Position numbers and translations under genes: made by a program. This document shows positions 1 through 14,498 of a DNA stretch of 64,000 bases, one piece after another. Positions within the stretch are counted from its first letter, which is position 1, and the number at the start of each line of letters is the position of its first letter. The notes under the pieces are model-generated. The model had not been told where the DNA came from. It saw only the letters and a list, made by a program, of their open reading frames with translations, and did no database searches. This DNA comes from Nautilus pompilius. Lineage: Eukaryota > Mollusca > Cephalopoda > Nautilida > Nautilidae. The stretch covers positions 186,001 to 250,000 of the forward strand of contig JACATO010000132.1 of NCBI GenBank assembly GCA_018389105.1, given 5' to 3'.

Positions 1-827
1 CTAAGTTGAGCCTAGTTAAGTCAATCTTTGAATGTGTCCTGGATTAAATCCTGGCAGGTACTTTGAATATGTGCATTCTGGTCAACCGATACAGTGAGGT
101 CAACATAGATTATACAGCAGCTTATGATTGACATCTCTTTATACCTTTCACTCTCTGATAATATTCATGACAAAAAGTTGTTAAATTAAGGGATCTTCTG
201 CGAGCTGATATTTTTTAGATGTTTACTTTAAATGAATATTCATTGGGTATACATTGAGTGTGAATGTAAGTGAAAGAACTATTGATTTAGAGGTAACACA
301 TCTAATCTCTATTTCCTACAGCATTTTCTTGAATATGAAATTCAAATTTGGAATGCATTCTGACCAGTCTATCAAATGAAATATCATAGGGAAATTAAAC
401 ATCTGTATGTTTCTAAGTTTAGGGTGATAAGTAAAATTTAATGATTTTTCATAAAATTTCAAATATTAAGAAAATGCTTTAAAAAACATGAATAATGTGC
501 TAACTCCTTAGAATGTTACATTCAAACAAGTATTATGTTCAAATTTTTTGAAAATAATTACTCGTTTCTGCTGAATTGCCAGAGTATTTAGCATATTTAT
601 GAGCTTGCAAGATTGCCATAACAATCATAAAAATAATAAGTTGCAAATCAAGATATCTTGGATTGAATATATCAGAATTTCTCCTTTCAAGTTGGTTTGA
701 AATGCCACACTTAAACATTCCCCCCAGAAGACACCTTAACAAAAACAAACAAACATTTACAGGATTGGAATAGTCAGATGAAACTTGGCCATCTCTATGG
801 AAGATTTCTTTGAAATTCAATATCTCT

Positions 828-863
<36 letters not shown>

Positions 864-3800
864 TCATTGGATTTAAATGGATCTGCTGAGGCTTTCTGAT
901 ATGCACAGGGAACGGTTAAATCCCTCTCACTGTTTATCAGCCGTAAATCTCAGGTTGTGCAAACGGCACTGATTTCCCCATGGCAGATTGTAATGGAGAT
1001 CTGTTGGATGGATTTATTTTAAAAATGTTTTTAATGTGCAGAAATTTGCATTTTAATCAGAAGAATCTGGCTGTTAGAGTTGAAGTTCATGGTTTTAATG
1101 TTTTTGTTTTTTTTTAAATGTGATTAAGTGTGGAAACTCCAGATTTTAGGAACACCTTTAAAATTTGAGAGAAGTCTACATCACAGGTGTGCTAAAGTGG
1201 ATAGCATCGTACCAGGGAATCAAGGTGAGACAGAATGAAGTTTCATATTGGATGTTTAAAAAAAAAAAAAAACACCTTTTGGCGATAGAACTAAATGTAG
1301 AATATAATTCCATGCTTTTAGTAGATGTAACTCAAAAGCTACTGAATCGTGAATTTGTTTATTGTATGACACGTGGTATTTGGTGTTCTCTTTCTTTTCA
1401 TGGTTTTGGCAAAAAAAGACCAATTAAAAAAAAAGTTTTAATTAATTTTTTTTTAAAGGTACACTTATTATCTCGTCCTAAAGTGTGCAAGAATTCATTA
1501 TATCTTGACCCCCCCCCCAGTGATGAGCCTTTGGTACGGTTTTATTGTCACTTGCATCACTGTAGGATCTTTGAAATATTATTACAGTGCTTTAATGATG
1601 CTAGAGATTATTGCCAGATCTAATTACATCCATACTCCTTACCATCATCCTCACCAGTTCTTTAATGAAAATGTCCTTAAATCAACTTCTGCCAGTTAAG
1701 TCTACTTGCTTAGGAGTTAAGTTGTGTTGGTAAATTTGGTATCTTCAACAATGACGACGATTCATTGTTATCTATAATTGGTCTGTAAGAACATGCACAC
1801 ACTATTTTAAATACATCATGTGAAGTCTGTTACTAATGATTAGTTGTACAGTTACTTTATAAACTTCTTTATGGCAATTAATTTTCATAGGTTATATAAT
1901 ATGCACTAATAAAATTTTTTTATGGATTAAATTTTGTTAAATAATACTAATCACTAAGTTAAGCATCCAAGTTTATCATCTAATTGTTAAAATGAGCATG
2001 AAAGTAAATTTGCTTACAAATGCAGATATCTATCATTTAGAAATGCTGTTGAATGTTAACTTTGGTACAGACCAGGTCATGGGGATGATACAATGAAAAC
2101 CAGGGGTTAGGGGAAGCTCTCGTGTGTGCTTACCATAAAGGTGAAAAAGAAATGTGAAAGCTGAACAAGTAAGCTGTAAACTCAAAATGACTGGAGCAGT
2201 TGCAAGAGATTTATTACTCGGTAATAGTCTCTGTCCATGAACTACTCCAGGTAAGGATAGTCATAAATAGCCATCAGAATGACAGAATGAATTTAAAAAA
2301 AAAAAAAAAATCATTGGGCAACATATTGTCTCCTCGGCATTTTCCTGAGACGCAGGAGATCTATGATGTTTCTACACCTAAAAATCAACAAATGTGAGGA
2401 TTGACACTTGGCTAACGTGTAGGAGGGAATATTGTCGAGCTATTCTTAGAAATGCAGTCCTTGGTTGCTGTGCAGTCGTGCGGAAATGTTGGCTTCCACA
2501 TCACACTTCTATGGGCAATTTGACATTGTTACATTATTGTGTTCCCTTCATGGCTTATATTTTGCCAACATTAAGGAGATTTATACTAAAACCCAGCCTC
2601 TCTTAACAGAATCTGATTGATTGTTTGTTTGTTTTGTGTGGGCAGGATATAAATAGCTGTCAAACCTAATCCACATTTTTCTCTCTGGAGCTACTGATCA
2701 TCCTACTCAAAAAATTAATGGATTGCCAAGATATAAATATCTAATTTTGTGGAGCATTCTCTTGGGATTGGTTAGAATTTTACCTAGCTAAAGATGTGAT
2801 ATTTCTTAAAGATGAACCATTCAAATTCTTAATAATATAAAACTATAAAGTCTCAACCAGCCTTAGACTTTTGCTCTATTAAGTAACCTTTAAAACTACT
2901 ACTATTAATTAAAAAGTTTAAAGAAAAGCAGCAAAGTGCATTAGATTTATAGTCTTTATTGTATAGATATTAAAATTTTTTGGTAATCTATTGTATTACT
3001 AAACTAGAATGGAATATAGCCTTAATTGTAATAAAAATCATTATTATTATTACTCTTATTAATCTTTAATGCTTTTTGACTGTAATAATAATGTTGAATT
3101 TTGTTTAAATTTATTTGATTTGTGCAGGATTTTAGAAAAGAAAATGACATTTGTATTTATTTAAATGATTCACAAAGATGCTGCCTCCTTATTGTAGCCA
3201 TTTTGCATAGAATTCTTAAGCATTTACATACAATGAATGCTCCCAATTGAAAATATGGACAGTTATGCTTTAATGGTTCTTCAGTTGCTGGAAATTTAAA
3301 TAAGTCTAAGCAGATCAATGTTTGAAAATGGGTGTGGTTTGATGATGATTATCTTGTTTAAAAATCCCATTTGGAGTTTGTTAGTTAAAAACTGCAGATA
3401 TAGGAGACTGCTGACATCCATATGGCGGTGTTTTTGTTTTGCTGGTATTTGACAGCCTCTTTGTAGAACATACCAGGCAAAAAGCTAATCGTTTATTATA
3501 GGAAATATATCATTCTGACTGAATGCATAAATACTTTTCAGTAGTACAAATGAGACTAGGTAGATCTAGGACAAATTTCACTTTATTCTAAGGGCCTGCT
3601 AATTTATGAAGATGCACGATATAAATTTGTACATAATTGCTGGTTTTTTATGAGTGATGTCCAGGGAAATCAAAATGGAGCATAGTTTTAAGGATTTAAC
3701 AACAACATTTTTATTATAAATGCAATCCTATTTGGTGGGTTAGGCCCTTTTTTAGATGAACAAAGATAATATTTACTGTGGACCTTGTCAGACTAAATGC

Positions 3801-5037
3801 CAAAGCTGGATGATAATGTTAAGATGGTGTTTGGGACTAATTTTGCAGTTGAAGGAGAACAAAGTTATTGCCTTGTGGGAAATCAAATCCTTTTTTTTTA
3901 GCAGCGATAGAATGCCATTGGTTTCCCATGATTTCCTGAATCACCTTCGTTTTGCAGTAAGCCAGCATTTATTTGGGGACTTTGGATGCAGATGGTATCT
4001 TTGTGCTGGTGTGTTTGCTCCACATATTTCTATCTGATTACAAACAACAAATGCCTGAGAGGGTCCAAGGTCGTGGGATAAAAGTCATCTCCCTTTTTAC
4101 TCTTTCACAAAGCCAGATGGTGGACTGACAACCTGAGTGTTGCACTATTCTATAACATAGAGCATAATTGCATTAAAGAAAAAATGTTGGTGTGTTTGCT
4201 TAGCTGGAAATAATCATGCGTTTGTGCGCCTGTGTGTGTGTGTGTGATTTCTAAATTCTAAAATATTGTTATATTAGAAAGAAAACAATTAATGAAAATA
4301 TAAAATAAAATTAACAGGTTTAAGCATAAGTGCAGAATAAAAATGAGAAAAAAATTTTTAAATAGAGAAATGCTAAATAACAAGAGGTAAAAAAAAAAAA
4401 GATTTCTAACATTTTAATATATTTGCCTGTACCTAATTTTTGTTTTCAATGACGACAGTATGGCATTTAAACATTTCAGCTGCCCCCTGATCTGTGAATG
4501 AGGTACGATTAACATTAAACTCAACAGTCATGCAGCAGCAGAATCAATAAAGGGAAGCAATCTACTAATACTGCATAATTACCCGCACTGATGACTCTGT
4601 TCAGTTCCATAGTTATTTCTTAATAAATAATAGAGATTTTTGTTGGTTATTTTTGCTGCTTTAGATTTCAGTAAATAGCAGTTTGAGTAGAATTTTTATT
4701 TTTCCAATTTCACTTTAAAAAAAAAAAAGCAAATGATTAAAATTGTTTACTTTTAAAATGTTCCACAAGTTAAATATAGTAAATCAAAATAGATTAAATT
4801 CTTATTAATATTCTCAACAATTGCTGGATATAAGTTGACAAGTCACTGTAGAAATACGAGTGCAAAAGTACTGAAGGAGGATTCTTCTATTAGTATAGTT
4901 GTAGACTTCTCCAGTATGGATTTCTGTAAGGACTTTAAAAAATAGTTACACAACTAAATATTTTTGTTATAACCTTTATTTAAATTCTCGTAAATTCAGT
5001 TGCAGCATCTTGATTGCCGGCCTGTTTTTTGTTTCAG
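1..5037. other. Upstream non-coding DNA, probably an intron
   Basis: The PLC-gamma N-terminal PH and first EF-hand exons should precede 5038, but I found no match to them here. Holds a (CT)n microsatellite at about 831-858 and many A/T homopolymers. Reading frames here are short and unrecognisable. No promoter signal I would defend. Confidence 0.6.
831..858. repeat. (CT)14 microsatellite
   Basis: Uninterrupted CT dinucleotides by eye, preceded by TCTGTCCT. Confidence 0.95.
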
Positions 5038-5119
5038 GGTCACTTTGAAGAATGTGAAGGCGTGGATGCCACGGATAAACAACAAGATTTCAAACAACAA
5101 ATTACGGGACAGATTTACG
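5038..5119 (+). CDS. PLCG: PLC-gamma exon: EF-hand region
   Basis: First exon I can identify. Acceptor tttcag, donor ACG|gtaaat. The first base completes an upstream codon, so the preceding exon must end with two codon bases. It reads VTLKNVKAW...KLRDRFT (residues 1-27), matching the PLCG1 EF-hand stretch around KDLKNMLSQVN and FLRERLTD. It ends in phase 0 and joins directly to the next exon. Confidence 0.9.
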
Positions 5120-8100
5120 GTAAATAGGAGCATCTGGAATATTTTGTTACGTAGAATAAAGGTTTAAGATTTTTGAGGTTTAGGGATCTTATTAGTAAGA
5201 AAATCCTAGGGGCTGCTGCTGCTTTTTTTTTTTTTTTTTTTAAAAAAAAATTGTTTGCCTATCGACATTTTGAACGTTTCAGAGGTCTCACTGGTGAGTC
5301 TAATTCAAAATTGACAAATGTAATCTTGACCTCGGCAATAGGTGTTCAGTACCAGCTGACCTCATGCTTTTGCTGAATAAACTACAACTCCAGGGATTTC
5401 AGCAGATGTTTGTAGAAGGTATTGCAAACCTTTGCACCATTAGGCAAGAACAGGGTAAGCACACATTGAATTTTAAAAATAATAAAAGAAAACAGATGCA
5501 AAATTTAGTAATGTGTGTATGGTAAATACCTTGAAGATATTTCCATAGGCTGTTCCTGGTAGATTAGCCAGCACCACTGGGTTTGCTTTGGAAAATATTG
5601 TATTTTTTGTTGTTTTTACGAAAGAAAAGCATGCATGCCCTTGTTGACTTTTTAGCTTAACGTTATTTATATCTAGGTTTTTAAACTGCTTTATATATTC
5701 TTTTCCTGAATCTGTTTTAAGGATTAACACAGTTATTTTCCTTTTTTAAAATTTGTTCCATGGCAAGGGGCCAGAACACCATGACGACCTAATGGTCCAG
5801 CCATTGGCAGCAAATTCTACAACTGCATGGCTTCACTCAGCAGCTACTATTAATATTAATGGAGAATTTTCTTTCTTGAAGGAAATAGGATTGAATTAAG
5901 CTGATGGAGTAGGTGAATTCCAGACTTAATTACATAAAATAACTCAATATCAGATGCCATGTGCTAAGGAACAGGAAAACAGAATCTGAAAGGTGTTTAA
6001 CAAGAAAATAAAAAAATGGTTTGTCTTTGTTCAATGCAACTTATCCTGCTCTTTAAAAAAGAGGGTGTTTGGAATGGTTTCCTTAATTTATACACATGAG
6101 TATGACTGATGTAAATGTTACTGAGGATAATAGCTGCACAAAATCTTAGTAATCAGAATAGCCTTAGATTGGAGATGGCTATAAAACGTAAACCTTATAA
6201 TAAATTAGTGAATATTATGGTATGTAACCTCTCCTTTGGTAAGATTTCAAGAATTTGTGCTAAAATATAGACTAAAGATTAATTTATGAGTTCTACATAA
6301 GAAAATGAATGTGTAGTGACTTGGGAAAATGAAAATGAATTTTTAACATTGATATTGTGGTGTATTTAGCTGAGCCCACCATAAAGTGGCATATGTGAAA
6401 TCAGAATGAATGGAAAGTTATCGATGATGCATTATTTACATGGAATAGTGTTACTTCAAGCATATTCTGTTCATTTAATATAAATAAGGTAAAGGATACT
6501 TTAAAAATAATACCCTACTTGTGATGAGCAACTTTTGTAACTCAGGCCATGAACCAGTATTTGTTTTGTGCTTCAGGAGATTGGCCAAGAGGTGATGGGT
6601 AAAGGGAGTTGCTCCCACTAGTTCATAGTGGAGAGAATCTATGAGTTTACATGATTTCCTAAGAAAATTAATTTACAAAACATTGACTTAAATTCTTTTC
6701 TGAAAAACTGAAGTCAGTTTGTTTTTTATTTTTTATTTTTAATGCATTATATTGGTAGTGTAAGATCAAATTCCACGATGAAAATGGTTTGCTTTGAAAA
6801 ATATTGTGTACAAAAGCAAACATAATTTTGGACTCTGCAAAGAAATGTGGCATATTTAATCAGTTTAGATGTATATGACAAAACGTGTTGGAGCTATAAT
6901 CAATCAGAGGTCTCCTCTTCATAATTATGCCTGTGATTGTATATTTTTTTGTTTTGTCTGCTTGTGTAGGGTCAATACAAGCATTAAAATATATTGAGAA
7001 TGAAATTTACTGGGTTTTTTCTCAAATGTATTTAGCAGTAACATTTGAAATATAAATAGTTTAGGGTGGTACATATAACTCAGTTCTTATTATTTGCAGA
7101 TATGCGTGTTTGCTCATTTGTATATGAAGGATTGTACTTGTAAGCTTGTGACAAGAAAACCCTGTCATCAAGCTACAGTAAGGGCTTTCATGCCAGCTGA
7201 CCCTATTTCTATAGTCCTAGATGGTAAAATGATTATTATATTGTTTTTTTTTTTTTGGTTACTGGCACTGGGAGTAGATTATCTCTATAGAGAAATAGTC
7301 ATTATGACAGATCTCTCTCAAAACCTTAGCACAGCCCATCTAATTTAATTTTACTTGGAAATCTTCTGATCTCTCTCAAACTTGTAAGGTTGGAATGTAT
7401 GCGCTGTTTTTCTGATATTGGATTTTCATTAAAGTACAAAATGAAAAAAAAAGAAGCAAAAACCAATCTAGCTAGCCAACCACAACCATTGATCATCCGG
7501 TCTTTGTGGCCTTGCTCTTGATTTATTCTTTTGCTTAAATTTATCTTTGTAAGTCCCAAATTCTGACTGATTTTATTTTCTGTTGGAGAAAGTATTGAAA
7601 GCTTTAGATCCTGTATCTAGTTTGTATGTTAATTAGAAAGATGCAAAAATACATGGCTAGTAGTGAGTTCATTAAAAAAGTGTAAGGCCATATAAAAATA
7701 AACAAAAAACTTGTGTAACATTTTAAATACTTAATACGATAATAAAAAAAAATAGCACCGCGTGGTTCTGTTTGCTTCTTGCTTTATTTACTGAGATCAT
7801 TAGCATCATTGAAAACCTGAGCGGACTGAGCCTCTGATAGTCAGCTTCAGTAGCAATGAGTGCCATGGAGTGAATATAACAGTGAAACTCCATCAGCTGA
7901 GATACACAATGGAGAATTTGTCCTTTAATTTCTTAAAGAAAAGGAAAATAGACAAATCATATGGAGTATTCTGAGACTGGAACTTGCATGCATTCTTTTC
8001 TTTTCTTTTTTTTTCAGGAAGTTGATTCCAGTGGTAGGGGTGAAATTGTGTTTGAAGAATTTGCTGCTTTGTTTCGAAATATTGTCCATGTACAGTCGGT

Positions 8101-11100
8101 AAGTTTTGTTTGAAAACTTAACCGGTGCATTTCCCACAAAATCATATAATTTCTTCTTTCTCTTACTGGCATCTATGTAGGCAGGCACAAAAGAGTGCAT
8201 TCTTTAACAGAAATGGTAATTTGTCATTTTCATACAAATGTTGCATTTTAAAATGCAATTGAAAATTTCACCCGTGTCCCTATACAGGGCCCAGATTCAA
8301 CGGTATGTAATAATATCCTGTCTATTGCTCCACATACGAAGGCACCTAAAACTGCGGTCGGTTAAAATCTTACCTGGAACTATAGACTGAAAAATAAGAA
8401 TGAAAGCATCCCATATTTTAGTGTACGTTTTTATCAGTTACGAATCTATAATAAAGATAGAATAATTAAAGAGGGGTGAACAAATGTATTAATAGTAAAT
8501 GTTCATGAAGAAAGAGTTTTACCAAATTTTAAAACAGGCTGCCCGGCCGGAGAACACGATTTCTAAGAGGACGACATGTTTGCTTTTAGGCAGCTGGGAT
8601 TGGACGGCTGGAAGGGCGGTGATTCTGAGTTTGCTTTGTTGCTCTTTGTATGCATGCGTTGGTATTTTTTGTTTATTATTATTATTATTTATAGTTTTTG
8701 CTGAGGTAGTTCATTTTTAATGGAACCACACTACTTTTACTTTACTGTGTATTTTAGTATCTTAAGATTCAGGCCAAAAGAAATGCAGCCAGGTTTGTTT
8801 CACTTATATAAAGCTTGATTATTTTCTTCTAGAACAGCTCACCTTACCTACTAGTTATTTCATGGGACCATCAGTACCCAGAGTGTTGGTATATCATACC
8901 GATTTTTCTCAAGGATGGATTCTATTCTCCATACATGTGTGGGTTTGTGTAACAGCCCTGACTCATCTTATGGATTAAGTAGCTTAGTTTATTTGGAACT
9001 ATTTTATGCATTATTGTGTATGATATATTTCTTGCTGGTTTTTTTTTTTTTTTTAGATTATTACAGAACGATTTGCATTTTATTTTGATTATATTGGAAA
9101 TGCAAGGTATGTATTAAAAAAATTTTTTTAAAATAAAGTAATGGCTGCACTATCTTTCTCAGTATAAGATACTCATCATTATTTAGTCCCTTTTTTATCC
9201 CCACCCTTCCAATCTTCTCCATAGCATATATCCCCTATTGTTGACTCCTAAGTGGATGTAGTTTTACTAGTTACTTTTATAGATGTGCACCACCGTCTGC
9301 ATACAATATGCTATTACATTACATTAAGGATGATAGTTTTAAAAAAATTTTCAACAGACATTGTTGGGGAATGAGCAGCTGGTTTCTTTATTTCAAATTT
9401 TGGGCAGGGAAGGTAATCAGGGATGTATTAAAAACATTTTGCTATAAAGTAGAAAATAGTTACATATAATGAGGCAGTTGCGCACTGTATGTAGTGTAAG
9501 CTTTACGAAAAGATGTATTCCAGCATGTCTCTCTTACCAGTCTTTACTTCCAGGAAAGTTCTAAAAGATGTTTGAATACTATATTTATATAAGAGAATGA
9601 AATGAGATAATGTAGATTATTTAAGGAAGTTTGCATTCTTCAGACCCTCCCAACAACCAGAACATTCATATTCATTGTTAACTTAAAAAATAAGTTGAAA
9701 AACCAAAACTAGATTTACATTTCAGAGATGCATGGATGTGACCTTAATTCACAAAACAAAATTGGTTGCTGCAAATTGCTAGCATCACTGTTCACATGTC
9801 ATCAGAACAGGAACTCTACAAAACAACAGTAGTGAGTCTTGTGAAATTGATGAGTTTGCATGTGATCCTTGGTGTGAATTTCTCTAGATGTCCTGCAATA
9901 TCTAAAAGAGCTTTTGCTTACTGCATGGCTATAAAGCACATTGATGAAATCTTCTCAATAAGAGCAGTATCGAGTTATCATGAGTGCCTGGTTAGCACAT
10001 GAATGTTGTTTGCTCATAAGAACTGGTCAACCATTATTCTGTTAGAATACATGACTGGACATCAATGAAGACTGACATATGCCTCTGCAGAATATCCTCA
10101 GGGTATCATATCTCTGTGAGATGATGAACGAGCACCAGATTCTCTATGATAATTGTAGGACATCTTTCTCCATTCCATCACACTGCCACTACTGAAATGA
10201 TTTACTTGCTGGGTATGGAGCAGCATAGTAATTGTCAGCTTGTCTGAGTAGGAATCTTGATTCATTGGTATAAAGGACATTCTGTCAGTGCCTTTAGGAC
10301 CACTGAGGAAATTTCTGACCAACTGATCTATGATCAGACACTAATCGGAGATATCTATTGCTGTTTCTCTTGCCTTAACTGTTTCGCTGCTAGGCTTTCT
10401 CAATGCATGATGTAATGAGTTGGGATTTCCCGCAAAAAAGTATTCCCCGTTACTCTATCTTAGCAGTAAATCAATCAAAAACACACTTGTAGCAAGTTTT
10501 GGTATGGGCCGAGTTAAGTTATACAAATAAAAAAATTGCTATTAGCAAATCAGGGTGGGTGTTTTACAACAAATTTGGCAGGCCACAATGCTGGGCCTAC
10601 CGCAGTGAAACAGTTGGCATAACAAATCACAGATGATGCAGCATGGTGTAGTGGTCCTGGGCCTCGGTTGTCTTCCTGTCCCTGACTGATCATTTGTCAA
10701 TCCATTTCTTGCACATCATTATCATAGTCTTGCTGTAGTTTCTTGATGGCTGCCCATTACAGTATCAGCATTGGTTTTTGCATATTGCTAAGTTGTTAAG
10801 TCGTAATGCGATGAACCTGTTGGCATTTGTTAATCATGGCATTTTCGTGTTTTGCACTATCTGAATGGTGTTATAATTTAAGTAAACATGATGGAATTTC
10901 ATTCACAGTGGTGTTGTGCATCCTGTAAGAAATCTCCATGTCATGTGACACCCGTACACGCATATGAAATGCTAATTTGCTTGCATTGTTTGTAATAATT
11001 TTCCATGATCCATATGACCTGTGAATGGCCTACTGAACATTTGAGACATCAGTGTCTACCCATATCAGTTATGTACATCACCTGTGCAACGAACAATTAC

Positions 11101-14100
11101 TGCTTAATACTGTAGCTTTTTTTTTTTTTTGCAAGTAAATTTTGATTAAGAGAGAATAATCATTGAATTGCTATTTTAATACAGATTTTTTTAAAATTGG
11201 GAATAAAACCTCTATTGAACATAACTGTTGTTCTAGCTCTGATGTAATAGAAAACAATACTAAAACATTTAGTAAATAAAGCTGCACTAGTTTTAAATAT
11301 TGTATTATTATTTTGTTTTTAATTTTGTTAACATACATGAAATAAAATAAATGGCCATTTTTTTGCATATACACCTCTCCTTGTTGTCATCTTTGCTGCT
11401 GTGTTCTCAGTACTGCAAAGATCAGTCACATGAGCCTGCATGTTCAATCCTCAGTTTTTCTGAATGAAAAATTACCATTTAAACAAAGCTTTTTGCTTGC
11501 ATTTTTTCAAATACTTGTTTATTGTCATTGTTTTTTATCACCTCTTGAAATTCTGATAAAGTAATTTGTAACATCACCTTTTTATGGAGACAAAAAAAAA
11601 GAAAATTAGGTGCAAACTTGTGTCAGACTTCTAAGGTTGGAGCCTAAGTCTGAATCCCTATCAGAACTGGTTTAGTTTGGCAAAACATCTTAGCATGGTT
11701 TCTTCTCATGCTTATTCACTAGTTGGCCCCCCCCCCTCTGGTGGAGGCTTTCTGCAGTAGGTGCAGCTAACCTCCACACCAACATATTCTCCTCTGCTTA
11801 GTTGAGTGGAGGGGTTGGTGGATGTCTTACACAGGTTCAAAGAGAAAAACACGTCCTCTCTCTCCAGTCTTATCTCCATTTTATTTATTTAAATATCTTA
11901 TAGAATATGATTAACTAATTCTGTTTCTTTCTTTCTAGAAAAATGACAATTGAGAAATTTCAGCAGTTTTTAATACACGAACAAAAGGTAGGTCTCCTTT
12001 ATGCAGTTGGTAGTTGTCAGATGTTTAATAATGTTACTTTAATTTCACTTATTCTTCCCTATCATTATGATTGACAGAATAAACCTTTAACTGCTAAAGA
12101 ATGAAATATGTACCGTTATATCCAAGGGGCAATAATCCATGTGCCGTATAAGAAATCTTTTGTTTGGAAACAATATGAAAATGTATTGGTGGCCAAAATT
12201 ATTGCATCGCCTTATATTTTCAAACAGAATAGTGAGTGTTTATACTTTGTGTGCTCACTGCAAGAATGAATTTCTGACAAAAAAACCAATTAAACATCGT
12301 TCTGACATTCGTTGGACCTCTGTGCTAAGCATCCTTAAGGTGGGCTTTTTTTTGGGAAGATATACCTATAAAGAAATATAGCAGTAACTCAAGGTATAAT
12401 TACACTTTTTAAAAAATTAGAATTATTTTGGGTGGTACAGAAATATTGTGTGTGCGTGCGTGCTGGAGCATAGCATCACTCCATAAATGTATAAAACACA
12501 CTTCATAGGAGTGTCAAGGAACCTTAAATTAGTATATTTTGAAGTATTATTTTTCTCATTACATTAGCTTAACTATGATTTGAAACTTGAATCCTAACAT
12601 TATGTAGCTAAAATTTGTTGCCTACAACATGCATGGCACGAGTTGTGTGCATGTATACATGTGTTTCCCACAAGAGTAATCAGTTCATGAGTGGGTTCTA
12701 TCACATTTCCATTGTAGCCACATTTGTCAAAAGGTGCTTGAGGATAAAAAGGACTAAAGATAATAGGTTTGCACACATCTGACATCTGGAAATAATAAAT
12801 AAAATGGAAGATGAACTAGCTCTTTTCTTCAGTATTTATCTTTAAACTTGCACATAGAATCTATTGATGATGATTTTTATTGTTTAATGTCTTGTGGTTG
12901 AAGCATGGTGCCAATTTACAATTGAGGAAGTTTAAATAAAGCCCATTGATAATACTTGAAATGATTATTGATTATGGGAAGAATGTCCGCTTTTTTAGGA
13001 TAGCAATTCTACCAGTGGTAATTTATGGTTTGAAAATAAATTTGTGAAGAGAGAATTGATTATCAAAATTCTAAATTTTAGAATCACTCCAGACTAAGCA
13101 GGTATTTTATTTGTAAAACTGTGACTTTGAAATTTCAGGAGGTGCAAGCAAATGACATAAACATAGTGAGGCAATTGATGAAGACATTCTTAGACAATCC
13201 AGTCAGAGCTGCATCCGGCCTGTACTTCACTGAACAGGAGGTGAGCTAGTCTACTAGCCTTTGTAACAGCAAAGGAGTACAGGAACATTGAGAGGGGCTC
13301 TTCCCTCCCAGATAATGGAAGAATGGCTGGTAGAAGACATTTGTAACAAGTGATAATGTGATTAATCTAAGCCAAAATGACTGCTTAGAATTTTTCTATA
13401 GAAAATTTAAATATATAATGTTAATTGTAAAATGTTTTATTTTGTTTTAATTTGGAGACATCTATGATTTAAATGTATCACAAAATTAAGGTTTAAGGAA
13501 TATGCATTTAATGTCCAAACTAGAATTATAAAACATCTTTATGAACTTCCAGCTGCTTTATATTAATCAATGAAGAAAAAAATGTAGGTTAGGTAGACCC
13601 AAATGTATAAGTTAATTATGCACTCAGCTAAATAAAGACTGAGATCTTCAGTGATAATTACTTTATTAGTTAGAAGGAGGCAGGCTTATACAAGGGCTTC
13701 TCGGGAAGAGAAATGTCTCTTAGAGGAATTCTTAAACTGATTAATACCATTCTATTAACTAAGTTTTGACAATTCTGTTACTAAAAAAACTATGGCTCCT
13801 AGCCTTACAATCTGTAAATAGTAAACATGAGTTTTAGAATGATTAATACTGTCATCACTATCCACTACCTTCAATGTTAGTTTACTCCACTCATTAACAA
13901 TTCTATTAATAAAAAAATATATATCTAATTGTGATGAAATCTTAGCTAATTTATAACCATGACACCTGTATCAGCAACTGCAGAAAGACAAAAAAAAAAA
14001 AGAAGAAAGAATTCATTTTGTCCACTAACTGTTAGATTTATTTCAGAATTGAGTATGTATGCTATCTGTTTGTATTTTTTTGGTTACGGTGAGAATTGAT

Positions 14101-14460
14101 CAAAGAATCAGCAAACTTGGCAGAGCAGCCTGTTCTAGCTTGCATATGATCATTGTGTAGTTTTTGGATGTTCAGATAGACAGAATGAATGAGTGAACAT
14201 TCCCAGTTAGTGATGATTGCTCCCCCACATTTGCTGGACTCACTTTGTTTCTGTTGTATAAAATATATAATATTTTAAGTTAATTGTGTTGGTTTATGAT
14301 GCAAAATGTGTATTACCATTAATTGTAATAGTTTTAATTATATGAAATATAAAGCAGTTAATATTATTATTTCTGGTTTTAACTGATTACATTTTTTATC
14401 AAAATAAAATTATGCAGATCTTTTTCTTAATTTGAAAAATGGAAAAGATTGTCTCTTCTC

Positions 14461-14498
<38 letters not shown>

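Noticed and set aside
1149-1222. Possible missing EF-hand exon reading TPLKFERSL...KVD, ending at a gtgaga donor, faintly like PLCG1 TPLQIERWL...SVD
   Set aside because: It lacks the conserved ERWLRK core, and its donor phase cannot join 5038 without meeting a TGA. Probably chance.
2203-2250. Exon-like stretch with cag before and CAG|gtaagg after (reads LQEIYYSVIVSVHELLQ)
   Set aside because: Phase does not fit the 5038 exon and the peptide does not match PLC-gamma.
10648-10672. Box-A-like ATGGTGTAGTGGTC suggesting a tRNA gene
   Set aside because: It falls within the minus-strand Tc1-like coding remnant and has no matching box B or cloverleaf.
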